Assembly: GCA_964017155.1 (NCBI GenBank)
Contig: OZ024856.1
Span: 8,011,811 to 8,075,810, forward strand
Direction: 5' to 3'
DNA from: Oasisia sp. SBJ-2009
Taxonomy: Eukaryota; Annelida; Polychaeta; Sabellida; Siboglinidae
Length of the DNA: 64,000 bases
Below the pieces are notes generated by a model that was given only the letters and a program-made list of their open reading frames with translations, was not told the origin of the DNA and ran no database searches. A program made the position numbers and the translations under genes. Below, piece by piece: positions 1 to 11,200 of the stretch; positions within the stretch are counted from its first letter, which is position 1, and every line of letters starts with the position of its first letter.

Positions 1-1529
1 CCCTCAAAGTGCGCTTACGCCAAAGCAAAGTTATTTTCACATCTGAAACCTACAATGTACCACTAATCTTCGTGACATGTGTGGATTCGCATGATTCCCA
101 GAACGAAGAGTCAAGTACAAGTGGGCGTGCTTCGATACTCGTACCTATTTTTTCGGAAATTACTGTAAACTCGCTTAAATGCGTTCGCGCCAAAATAACG
201 GTATTGTCTCATCGGAAAACTACAACGTAGTACCACTATAATTTTATACTTTTTTTTGGATTTGCATAGGTCAGACAACAAGGAATAAAGTACAAGTGGT
301 TGAATTTCGATACTAAAAGATAGTGGCTTTGGAAATTGCGAGAAACACCCCAAAATGCGCTTACGCCAATATAAGGGTATTTTCTCTTATGAAAAATACA
401 ACGTACAAATACAGTTCGTTAGTTTTATGGATCGTCAACGGTTCCCGGACTAGAAATCAACTACAACTTGTCGAGCTTCCAAAATGGTGCCTATATTTCG
501 GAAATTACGCTAATCACCCTCAAAGTGCGCTTACGCCAATGCAAAGTAATTTTCACATCTAAAACCTACAATGTACCACTACTCTTCGTGACATTTGTGG
601 ATTCGCATGATTCCCAGAACGAAGAGTCAAGTACAAGTGGGCGTGCTTCGATACTCGTACCTATTTTTTCGGAAATTACTGTAAACTCGCTTAAATGCGT
701 TCGCGCCAAAATAACGGTATTGTCTCATCGGAAAACTACAACGTAGTACCACTATAATTATATACTTTTTTTGGATTTGCATAGGCCAGACAACAAGGAA
801 TAAAGTACAAGTGGTTGAATTTCGATAATAATAGATAGTGGCTTTGGAAATTGCGAGAAACACCCCAAAATGCGCTTACGCCAATATAAGGGTATTTCCT
901 CTTCTGAAAAATACAACGTACAAATACAGTTCGTTAGTTTTATGGATCGTCATCGGTTCCCGGACTAGAAATCAACTACAACTTGTCGAGCTTCCAAAAT
1001 GGTGCCTATATTTCGGAAATTACGCTAATCACCCTCAAAGTGCGCTTACGCCAATGCAAAGTAATTTTCACATCTGAAACCTACAATGTTCCTCTTCTAT
1101 TCGTGACATTTGTGGATTCGCATGGTTCCCAGGGCGAAGAGTCAAGTACAAGTGGTCGTGCTTCGATACGCGTACCTATTTTTTCGGAAATTACGTTAAA
1201 CTCCCTTAAATGCGTTCGCGCCAAATTAACGGTATTATCTCATCGGAAAACTACATCGTAGTACGACTATATTAAGATACTTTTTTTGGATTTGTGTAGT
1301 CCAGACAACGAGGAATAAAGTGCACGGGGTTGAATTTCGATACTAATAGATAGTGATTTTCGAAATTTCGATAAACACCCCAAAGTGCGCTTGCGCCAAT
1401 ATAAGGGTATTTTCTCTTCTGAAAAATACAACGTGCAAATACAGTTCGTTAGTTGTATGGATCGTCATCGGTTCCCGAACTAGAAATCGACAACAACTTG
1501 TCGAGCTTCCAAAATGGTGCCTATATTTC
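1..1529 (+). repeat. Tail of a 9-monomer HOR unit (4,641-bp offset)
   Basis: This stretch matches 4642-6170 at a constant offset of 4,641 bases (nine monomers). Markers shared at that offset include tcttatgaaaaat with gtcaacgg (monomer 323 and monomer 4964), tttcctcttctg (monomers 838 and 5479) and agttgtatgg with cgacaacaac (monomers 1353 and 5994). The match stops at 1530, where this copy has a and the partner at 6171 has g. The unit looks like a 13-monomer unit that lost 2,064 bases (6,705 minus 4,641). Monomer starts are 323, 838 and 1353; 1-322 is a partial monomer. Confidence 0.88.
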
Positions 1530-1869
1530 AGAAATTACGCTAATCACCCTCAAAGTGCGCATACGCCAATGCAAAGTTATTTTCATATCTGAAACCTACA
1601 ATGTACCACTACTCTTCGTGACATGTGTGGATTCGCATGATTCCCAGAACGAAGAGTCAAGTACAAGTGGGCGTGCTTCGATACTCGTACCTATTTTTTC
1701 CGAAATTACTGTAAACTCGCTTAAATGCGTTCGCGCCAAAACAACGGTATTGTCTCATCGGAAAACTACAACGTAGTACCACTATAATTAGATACTTTTT
1801 TTTTGGATTTGCACAGGCCAGACAACGAGGAATAAAGTACAAGTGGTTGATTTTCGATACTAATAGATA
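1353..1869 (+). repeat. Chimeric monomer marking a 2,064-bp (four-monomer) exchange
   Basis: The first 140 bases match monomer 5994, including agttgtatgg and cgacaacaac (a at 1492). From 1530 it matches monomer 8058, with ttcagaaat, gcatacgcc and ttcatatctg. The breakpoint lies within 1,493-1,529. Joining these two positions of the 13-mer unit skips four monomers (6171 to 8235), which accounts for the 9-monomer spacing upstream. Confidence 0.85.
1796..1804 (+). repeat. Variable poly(T) run in subunit C (example with nine T)
   Basis: A T run between gatac and ggattt sits at this place in every monomer and has 7, 8 or 9 bases. Nearly all 515, 516 and 517 spacings correspond to these three lengths. 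The length is preserved at equivalent HOR positions, so it behaves as an inherited marker and not as random sequencing noise. Confidence 0.9.
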
Positions 1870-3424
1870 GTGGCTTTGGAAATTTCGATAAACACCCCAA
1901 AGTGCGCTTGCGCCAATATAAGGGTATTTTCTCTTCTGAAAAATACAACGTACAAATACAGTTCGTTAGTTTTATGGATCGTCATCGGTTCCCGAACTAG
2001 AAATCGACTACAACTTGTCGAGCTTCCAAAATGGTGCCTATATTTCGGAAATTACGCTAATCACCCTCAAAGTGCGCTTACGCCAAAGCAAAGTTATTTT
2101 CACATCTGAAACCTACAATGTACCACTAATCTTCGTGACATGTGTGGATTCGCATGATTCCCAGAACGAAGAGTCAAGTACAAGTGGGCGTGCTTCGATA
2201 CTCGTACCTATTTTTTCCGAAATTACTGTAAACTCGCTTAAATGCGTTCGCGCCAAAACAACGGTATTGTCTCATCGGAAAACTACAACGTAGTACCACT
2301 ATAATTATATACTTTTTTTTTGGATTTGCACAGGCCAGACAACGAGGAATAAAGTACAAGTGGTTGAATTTCGATACTAATAGATAGTGGCTTTGGAAAT
2401 TTCGATAAACACCCCAAAGTGCGCTTGCGCCAATATACGGGTATTTTCTCTTCTGAAAAATACAACGTACAAATACAGTTCGTTAGTTTTATGGATCGTC
2501 ATCGGTTCCCGAACTAGAAATCGACTACAACTTGTCGAGCTTCCAAAATGGTGCCTATATTTCGGAAATTACGCTAATCACCCTCAAAGTGCGCTTACGC
2601 CAAAGCAAAGTTATTTTCACATCTGAAACCTACAATGTACCACTAATCTTCGTGACATGTGTGGATTCGCATGATTCCCAGAACGAAGAGTCAAGTACAA
2701 GTGGGCGTGCTTCGATACTCGTACCTATTTTTTCGGAAATTACTGTAAACTCGCTTAAATGCGTTCGCGCCAAAATAACGGTATTGTCTCATCGGAAAAC
2801 TACAACGTAGTACCACTATAATTATATACTTTTTTTTGGATTTGCATAGGCCAGACAACAAGGAATAAAGTACAAGTGGTTGAATTTCGATACTAATAGA
2901 TAGTGGCTTTGGAAATTGCGAGAAACACCCCAAAATGCGCTTACGCCAATATAAGGGTATTTTCTCTTCTGAAAAATACAACGTACAAATACAGTTCGTT
3001 AGTTTTATGGATCGTCATCGGTTCACGGACTAGAAATCAACTACAACTTGTCGAGCTTCCAAAATGGTGCCTATATTTCGGAAATTACGCTAATCACCCT
3101 CAAAGTGCGCTTACGCCAATGCAAAGTAATTTTCACATCTGAAACCTACAATGTTCCACTACTATTCGTGACATTTGTGGATTCGCATGGTTCCCAGGGC
3201 GAAGAGTCAAGTACAAGTGGTCCTGCTTCGATACGCGTACCTATTTTTTCGGAAATTACGTTAAACTCCCTTAAATGCGTTCGCGCCAAATTAACGGTAT
3301 TATCTCATCGGAAAACTACATCGTAGTACGACTATATTAAGATACTTTTTTTGGATTTGTATAGTCCAGACAACGAGGAATAAAGTGCACGGGGTTGAAT
3401 TTCGATACTAATAGATAGTGATTT

Positions 3425-3436
3425 TCGAAATTTCGA
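3425..3436 (+). repeat. 12-bp perfect palindrome tcgaaatttcga
   Basis: The sequence equals its own reverse complement. It occurs at the start of subunit A in monomers with the gtgattttcg anchor. Monomers with atttcgttaaac (57057, 59119, 62728) keep only the inner 10 bases, and gtggctttgg monomers lack it. It could serve as a protein-binding site, but nothing in the sequence proves that. Confidence 0.7.
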
Positions 3437-3471
3437 TAAACACCCCAAAGTGCGCTTGCGCCAATATAAGG

Positions 3472-3494
3472 GTATTTTCTCTTCTGAAAAATAC
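3472..3494 (+). repeat. Short dyad gtatttt / aaaatac in subunit A
   Basis: Seven bases (gtatttt, 3472-3478) are mirrored as aaaatac (3488-3494) with a nine-base spacer. The arms occur in almost every monomer; the few changes seen, such as tcttatg or tctattctg, lie in the spacer. Subunits B and C have only degraded versions. It is AT-rich and could extrude as a weak hairpin, but a role is not shown. Confidence 0.55.
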
Positions 3495-3591
3495 AACGTA
3501 CAAATACAGTTCGTTAGTTTTATGGATCGTCATCGGTTCCCGAACTAGAAATCGTCTACAACTTGTCGAGCTTCCAAAATGGTGCCTATAT

Positions 3592-3762
3592 TTCGGAAAT
3601 TACGCTAATCACCCTCAAAGTGCGCTTACGCCAAAGCAAAGTTATTTTCACATCTGAAACCTACAATGTACCACTAATCTTCGTGACATTTGTGGATTCG
3701 CATGATTCCCAGAACGAAGAGTCAAGTACAAGTGGGCGTGCTTCGATACTCGTACCTATTTT
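3592..3762 (+). repeat. Subunit B of the reference monomer (171 bp)
   Basis: Second homologous subunit, starting ttcggaaattacgc. It shares with A and C the initial ttcggaaatta, the tgcgcttacgccaa block about 30 bases in, the tctgaaacctac block, the ggattcgcat block and the gaagagtcaagtacaagtgg stretch. The last of these matches gaataaagtacaagtggttg in subunit C closely. Much of the type I / type II distinction lies here: type I has gattcccagaacgaag and gatactcgtacc, type II has ggttcccagggcgaag and gatacgcgtacc, the latter containing an ACGCGT site. Confidence 0.9.
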
Positions 3763-3938
3763 TTCGGAAATTACTGTAAACTCGCTTAAATGCGTTCGCG
3801 CCAAAATAACGGTATTGTCTCATCGGAAAACTACAACGTAGTACCACTATAATTATATACTTTTTTTGGATTTGCATAGGCCAGACAACAAGGAATAAAG
3901 TACAAGTGGTTGAATTTCGATACTAATAGATAGTGGCT
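3763..3938 (+). repeat. Subunit C of the reference monomer (176 bp)
   Basis: Third homologous subunit, starting ttcggaaattactg. It carries tgcgttcgcgccaa, ggtattgtctcatcgg, aaaactacaacgtagtacc, then the variable poly(T) run, ggatttgcatagg and gaataaagtacaagtgg, and ends just before the next subunit A. The poly(T) run makes C the longest subunit and the main source of monomer length variation. Type II copies of C differ at many linked sites, for example ccaaattaacgg, tacatcgtagtacgac, attaagatac and gtgcacgggg. Confidence 0.9.
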
Positions 3939-6900
3939 TTGGAAATTGCGAGAAACACCCCAAAATGCGCTTACGCCAATATAAGGGTATTTTCTCTTCT
4001 GAAAAATACAACGTACAAATACAGTTCGTTAGTTTTATGGATCGTCATCGGTTCCCGGACTAGAAATCAACTACAACTTGTCGAGCTTCCAAAATGGTGC
4101 CTATATTTCGGAAATTACGCTAATCACCCTCAAAGTGCGCTTACGCCAATGCAAAGTAATTTTCACATCTGAAACCTACAATGTTCCACTTCTATTCGTG
4201 ACATTTGTGGATTCGCATGGTTCCCAGGGCGAAGAGTCAAGTACAAGTGGTCCTGCTTCGATACGCGTACCTATTTTTTCGGAAATTACGTTAAACTCCC
4301 TTAAATGCGTTCGCGCCAAATTAACGGTATTATCTCATCGGAAAACTACATCGTAGTACGACTATATTAAGATACTTTTTTTGGATTTGTATAGTCCAGA
4401 CAACGAGGAATAAAGTGCACGGGGTTGAATTTCGATACTAATAGATAGTGATTTTCGAAATTTCGATAAACACCCCAAAGTGCGCTTGCGCCAATATAAG
4501 GGTATTTTCTCTTCTGAAAAATACAACGTGCAAATACAGTTCGTTAGTTTTATGGATCGTCATCGGTTCCCGAACTAGAAATCGACTACAACTTGTCGAG
4601 CTTCCAAAATGGTGCCTATATTTCGGAAATTACGCTAATCACCCTCAAAGTGCGCTTACGCCAAAGCAAAGTTATTTTCACATCTGAAACCTACAATGTA
4701 CCACTAATCTTCGTGACATGTGTGGATTCGCATGATTCCCAGAACGAAGAGTCAAGTACAAGTGGGCGTGCTTCGATACTCGTACCTATTTTTTCGGAAA
4801 TTACTGTAAACTCGCTTAAATGCGTTCGCGCCAAAATAACGGTATTGTCTCATCGGAAAACTACAACGTAGTACCACTATAATTTTATACTTTTTTTTGG
4901 ATTTGCATAGGTCAGACAACAAGGAATAAAGTACAAGTGGTTGAATTTCGATACTAAAAGATAGTGGCTTTGGAAATTGCGAGAAACACCCCAAAATGCG
5001 CTTACGCCAATATAAGGGTATTTTCTCTTATGAAAAATACAACGTACAAATACAGTTCGTTAGTTTTATGGATCGTCAACGGTTCCCGGACTAGAAATCA
5101 ACTACAACTTGTCGAGCTTCCAAAATGGTGCCTATATTTCGGAAATTACGCTAATCACCCTCAAAGTGCGCTTACGCCAATGCAAAGTAATTTTCACATC
5201 TAAAACCTACAATGTACCACTACTCTTCGTGACATTTGTGGATTCGCATGATTCCCAGAACGAAGAGTCAAGTACAAGTGGGCGTGCTTCGATACTCGTA
5301 CCTATTTTTTCGGAAATTACTGTAAACTCGCTTAAATGCGTTCGCGCCAAAATAACGGTATTGTCTCATCGGAAAACTACAACGTAGTACCACTATAATT
5401 ATATACTTTTTTTGGATTTGCATAGGCCAGACAACAAGGAATAAAGTACAAGTGGTTGAATTTCGATAATAATAGATAGTGGCTTTGGAAATTGCGAGAA
5501 ACACCCCAAAATGCGCTTACGCCAATATAAGGGTATTTCCTCTTCTGAAAAATACAACGTACAAATACAGTTCGTTAGTTTTATGGATCGTCATCGGTTC
5601 CCGGACTAGAAATCAACTACAACTTGTCGAGCTTCCAAAATGGTGCCTATATTTCGGAAATTACGCTAATCACCCTCAAAGTGCGCTTACGCCAATGCAA
5701 AGTAATTTTCACATCTGAAACCTACAATGTTCCTCTTCTATTCGTGACATTTGTGGATTCGCATGGTTCCCAGGGCGAAGAGTCAAGTACAAGTGGTCGT
5801 GCTTCGATACGCGTACCTATTTTTTCGGAAATTACGTTAAACTCCCTTAAATGCGTTCGCGCCAAATTAACGGTATTATCTCATCGGAAAACTACATCGT
5901 AGTACGACTATATTAAGATACTTTTTTTGGATTTGTGTAGTCCAGACAACGAGGAATAAAGTGCACGGGGTTGAATTTCGATACTAATAGATAGTGATTT
6001 TCGAAATTTCGATAAACACCCCAAAGTGCGCTTGCGCCAATATAAGGGTATTTTCTCTTCTGAAAAATACAACGTGCAAATACAGTTCGTTAGTTGTATG
6101 GATCGTCATCGGTTCCCGAACTAGAAATCGACAACAACTTGTCGAGCTTCCAAAATGGTGCCTATATTTCGGAAATTACGCTAATCACCCTCAAAGTGCG
6201 CTTACGCCAAAGCAAAGTTATTTTCACATCTGAAACCTACAATGTACCACTAATCTTCGTGACATGTGTGGATTCGCATGATTCCCAGAACGAAGAGTCA
6301 AGTACAAGTGGGCGTGCTTCGATACTCGTACCTATTTTTTCGGAAATTACTGTAAACTCGCTTAAATGCGTTCGCGCCAAAATAACGGTATTGTCTCATC
6401 GGAAAACTACAACGTAGTACCACTATAATTATATACTTTTTTTTGGATTTGCATAGGTCAGACAACAAGGAATAAAGTACAAGTGGTTGAATTTCGATAC
6501 TAAAAGATAGTGGCTTTGGAAATTGCGAGAAACACCCCAAAATGCGCTTACGCCAATATAAGGGTATTTTCTCTTCTGAAAAATACAACGTACAAATACA
6601 GTTCGTTAGTTTTATGGATCGTCATCGGTTCCCGGACTAGAAATCAACTACAACTTGTCGAGCTTCCAAAATGGTGCCTATATTTCGGAAATTACGCTAA
6701 TCACCCTCAAAGTGCGCTTACGCCAATGCAAAGTAATTTTCACATCTGAAACCTACAATGTACCACTACTCTTCGTGACATTTGTGGATTCGCATGATTC
6801 CCAGAACGAAGAGTCAAGTACAAGTGGGCGTGCTTCGATACTCGTACCTATTTTTTCGGAAATTACTGTAAACTCGCTTAAATGCGTTCGCGCCAAAATA

Positions 6901-8234
6901 ACGGTATTGTCTCATCGGAAAACTACAACGTAGTACCACTATAATTAGATACTTTTTTTTGGATTTGCACAGGCCAGACAACGAGGAATAAAGTACAAGT
7001 GGTTGAATTTCGATACTAATAGATAGTGGCTTTGGAAATTGCGAGAAACACCCCAAAATGCGCTTACGCCAATATAAGGGTATTTTCTCTTCTGAAAAAT
7101 ACAACTTACCAATACAGTTCGTTAGTTTTATGGATCGTCATCGGTTCCCGGACTAGAAATCAATTACAGCTTGTCGAGCTTCCAAAATGGTGCCTATATT
7201 TCGGAAATTACGCTAATCACCCTCAAAGTTCGCTTACGCCAATGCAATGTTATTTTCACATCTGAAACCTACAATGTTCCACTACTATTCGTGACCTTTG
7301 TGGATTCGCGTGGTTCCCAGGGCGAAGAGTCATGTACAAGTGGTCGTGCTTCGATACGCGTACCTATTTTTTCGGAAATTACGTTAAACTCCCTTAAATG
7401 CGTTCGCGCCAAATTAACGGTATTATCTCATCGGAAAACTACATCGTAGTACGACTATATTAAGATACTTTTTTTGGATTTGTATAGTCCAGGCAACGAG
7501 GAATAAAGTGCACGGGGTTGAATTTCGATACTAATAGATAGTGATTTTCGAAATTTCGATAAACACCCCAAAGTGCGCTTGCGCCAATATAAGGGTATTT
7601 TCTCTTCTGAAAAATACAACGTACAAATACAGTTCGTTAGTTTTATGGATCGTCATCGGTTCCCGAACTAGAAATCGACTACAACTTGTCGAGCTTCCAA
7701 AATGGTGCCTATATTTCGGAAATTACGCTAATCACCCTCAAAGTGCGCTTACGCCAATGCAAAGTTATTTTCACATCTGAAACCTACAATGTACCACTAC
7801 TCTTCGTGACATGTGTGGATTCGCATGATTCCCAGAACGAAGAGTCAAGTACAAGTGGGCGTGCTTCGATACTCGTACCTATTTTTTCCGAAATTACTGT
7901 AAACTCGCTTAAATGCGTTCGCGCCAAAACAACGGTATTGTCTCATCGGAAAACTACAACGTAGTACCACTATAATTAGATACTTTTTTTTTGGATTTGC
8001 ACAGGCCAGACAACGAGGAATAAAGTACAAGTGGTTGAATTTCGATACTAATAGATAGTGGCTTTGGAAATTTCGATAAACACCCCAAAGTGCGCTTGCG
8101 CCAATATAAGGGTATTTTCTCTTCTGAAAAATACAACGTACAAATACAGTTCGTTAGTTTTATGGATCGTCATCGGTTCCCGAACTAGAAATCGACTACA
8201 ACTTGTCGAGCTTCCAAAATGGTGCCTATATTTC

Positions 8235-11200
8235 AGAAATTACGCTAATCACCCTCAAAGTGCGCATACGCCAATGCAAAGTTATTTTCATATCTGAAAC
8301 CTACAATGTACCACTACTCTTCGTGACATGTGTGGATTCGCATGATTCCCAGAACGAAGAGTCAAGTACAAGTGGGCGTGCTTCGATACTCGTACCTATT
8401 TTTTCCGAAATTACTGTAAACTCGCTTAAATGCGTTCGCGCCAAAACAACGGTATTGTCTCATCGGAAAACTATAACGTAGTACCACTATAATTAGATAC
8501 TTTTTTTTTGGATTTGCACAGGCCAGACAACGAGGAATAAAGTACAAGTGGTTGATTTTCGATACTAATAGATAGTGGCTTTGGAAATTTCGATAAACAC
8601 CCCAAAGTGCGCTTGCGCCAATATAAGGGTATTTTCTCTTCTGAAAAATACAACGTACAAATACAGTTCGTTAGTTTTATGGATCGTCATCGGTTCCCGA
8701 ACTAGAAATCGACTACAACTTGTCGAGCTTCCAAAATGGTGCCTATATTTCGGAAATTACGCTAATCACCCTCAAAGTGCGCTTACGCCAAAGCAAAGTT
8801 ATTTTCACATCTGAAACCTACAATGTACCACTAATCTTCGTGACATGTGTGGATTCGCATGATTCCCAGAACGAAGAGTCAAGTACAAGTGGGCGTGCTT
8901 CGATACTCGTACCTATTTTTTCCGAAATTACTGTAAACTCGCTTAAATGCGTTCGCGCCAAAACAACGGTATTGTCTCATCGGAAAACTACAACGTAGTA
9001 CCACTATAATTATATACTTTTTTTTTGGATTTGCACAGGCCAGACAACGAGGAATAAAGTACAAGTGGTTGAATTTCGATACTAATAGATAGTGGCTTTG
9101 GAAATTTCGATAAACACCCCAAAGTGCGCTTGCGCCAATATACGGGTATTTTCTCTTCTGAAAAATACAACGTACAAATACAGTTCGTTAGTTTTATGGA
9201 TCGTCATCGGTTCCCGAACTAGAAATCGACTACAACTTGTCGAGCTTCCAAAATGGTGCCTATATTTCGGAAATTACGCTAATCACCCTCAAAGTGCGCT
9301 TACGCCAAAGCAAAGTTATTTTCACATCTGAAACCTACAATGTACCACTAATCTTCGTGACATGTGTGGATTCGCATGATTCCCAGAACGAAGAGTCAAG
9401 TACAAGTGGGCGTGCTTCGATACTCGTACCTATTTTTTCGGAAATTACTGTAAACTCGCTTAAATGCGTTCGCGCCAAAATAACGGTATTGTCTCATCGG
9501 AAAACTACAACGTAGTACCACTATAATTATATACTTTTTTTTGGATTTGCATAGGCCAGACAACAAGGAATAAAGTACAAGTGGTTGAATTTCGATACTA
9601 ATAGATAGTGGCTTTGGAAATTGCGAGAAACACCCCAAAATGCGCTTACGCCAATATAAGGGTATTTTCTCTTCTGAAAAATACAACGTACAAATACAGT
9701 TCGTTAGTTTTATGGATCGTCATCGGTTCCCGGACTAGAAATCAACTACAACTTGTCGAGCTTCCAAAATGGTGCCTATATTTCGGAAATTACGCTAATC
9801 ACCCTCAAAGTGCGCTTACGCCAATGCAAAGTAATTTTCACATCTGAAACCTACAATGTTCCACTACTATTCGTGACATTTGTGGATTCGCATGGTTCCC
9901 AGGGCGAAGAGTCAAGTACAAGTGGTCCTGCTTCGATACGCGTACCTATTTTTTCGGAAATTACGTTAAACTCCCTTAAATGCGTTCGCGCCAAATTAAC
10001 GGTATTATCTCATCGGAAAACTACATCGTAGTACGACTATATTAAGATACTTTTTTTGGATTTGTATAGTCCAGACAACGAGGAATAAAGTGCACGGGGT
10101 TGAATTTCGATACTAATAGATAGTGATTTTCGAAATTTCGATAAACACCCCAAAGTGCGCTTGCGCCAATATAAGGGTATTTTCTCTTCTGAAAAATACA
10201 ACGTACAAATACAGTTCGTTAGTTTTATGGATCGTCATCGGTTCCCGAACTAGAAATCGTCTACAACTTGTCGAGCTTCCAAAATGGTGCCTATATTTCG
10301 GAAATTACGCTAATCACCCTCAAAGTGCGCTTACGCCAAAGCAAAGTTATTTTCACATCTGAAACCTACAATGTACCACTAATCTTCGTGACATTTGTGG
10401 ATTCGCATGATTCCCAGAACGAAGAGTCAAGTACAAGTGGGCGTGCTTCGATACTCGTACCTATTTTTTCGGAAATTACTGTAAACTCGCTTAAATGCGT
10501 TCGCGCCAAAATAACGGTATTGTCTCATCGGAAAACTACAACGTAGTACCACTATAATTATATACTTTTTTTGGATTTGCATAGGCCAGACAACAAGGAA
10601 TAAAGTACAAGTGGTTGAATTTCGATACTAATAGATAGTGGCTTTGGAAATTGCGAGAAACACCCCAAAATGCGCTTACGCCAATATAAGGGTATTTTCT
10701 CTTCTGAAAAATACAACGTACAAATACAGTTCGTTAGTTTTATGGATCGTCATCGGTTCCCGGACTAGAAATCAACTACAACTTGTCGAGCTTCCAAAAT
10801 GGTGCCTATATTTCGGAAATTACGCTAATCACCCTCAAAGTGCGCTTACGCCAATGCAAAGTAATTTTCACATCTGAAACCTACAATGTTCCACTTCTAT
10901 TCGTGACATTTGTGGATTCGCATGGTTCCCAGGGCGAAGAGTCAAGTACAAGTGGTCCTGCTTCGATACGCGTACCTATTTTTTCGGAAATTACGTTAAA
11001 CTCCCTTAAATGCGTTCGCGCCAAATTAACGGTATTATCTCATCGGAAAACTACATCGTAGTACGACTATATTAAGATACTTTTTTTGGATTTGTATAGT
11101 CCAGACAACGAGGAATAAAGTGCACGGGGTTGAATTTCGATACTAATAGATAGTGATTTTCGAAATTTCGATAAACACCCCAAAGTGCGCTTGCGCCAAT

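Larger units (their letters stand above)
3424..3591 (+). repeat. Subunit A of the reference monomer (168 bp)
   Basis: First of three homologous subunits in the monomer. It opens with ttcgaaatttcg (ttggaaattgcg in other monomers) and continues with the shared core: a tgcgcttgcgcc block, a gtatttt block, a gaaaaataca block and ggatcgtcatcgg. Subunits B and C carry recognisable versions of the same blocks in the same order. It holds the 12-bp palindrome and the short dyad listed separately. The hand-counted GC content is 66 of 168 bases (39%). Subunit A ends at the next ttcggaaatta. Confidence 0.9.
1530..8234 (+). repeat. 13-monomer HOR, copy 1 (6,705 bp)
   Basis: Every monomer start here recurs exactly 6,705 bases later (1870 to 8575, 2387 to 9092, 2903 to 9608, and on to 8058 to 14,763). 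Monomer starts are 1870, 2387, 2903, 3418, 3933, 4448, 4964, 5479, 5994, 6510, 7026, 7541 and 8058. Spacings from 1870 are 517, 516, 515, 515, 515, 516, 515, 515, 516, 516, 515, 517, 517, and the next copy repeats them except at its last monomer. Shared private marks include tttcagaaat at 1527-1536, gcatacgcc in the same monomer, and aatcgtctac in monomer 3418. Differences seen from copy 2 are few, for example gttcacgg in monomer 2903 and tttcctcttc in monomer 5479. Confidence 0.92.

Noticed and set aside
3840..3870. TATA-like accactataattatatac before the T run as a promoter
   Set aside because: It is present in many type I monomers and is simply AT-rich. No gene, start site or downstream element supports a promoter.
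3424..3938. Primate alpha satellite, suggested by the subunit length near 171 bp
   Set aside because: The sequence does not match the alpha satellite consensus as I know it, CpG is abundant, and the length agreement is shared by many unrelated satellites near nucleosome size.
3424..3938. CENP-B box (TTCG, four bases, A, two bases, CGGG)
   Set aside because: ttcgataaacacccc has the TTCG and the A in place but ends in cccc, not cggg. No exact match was found by eye on either strand.
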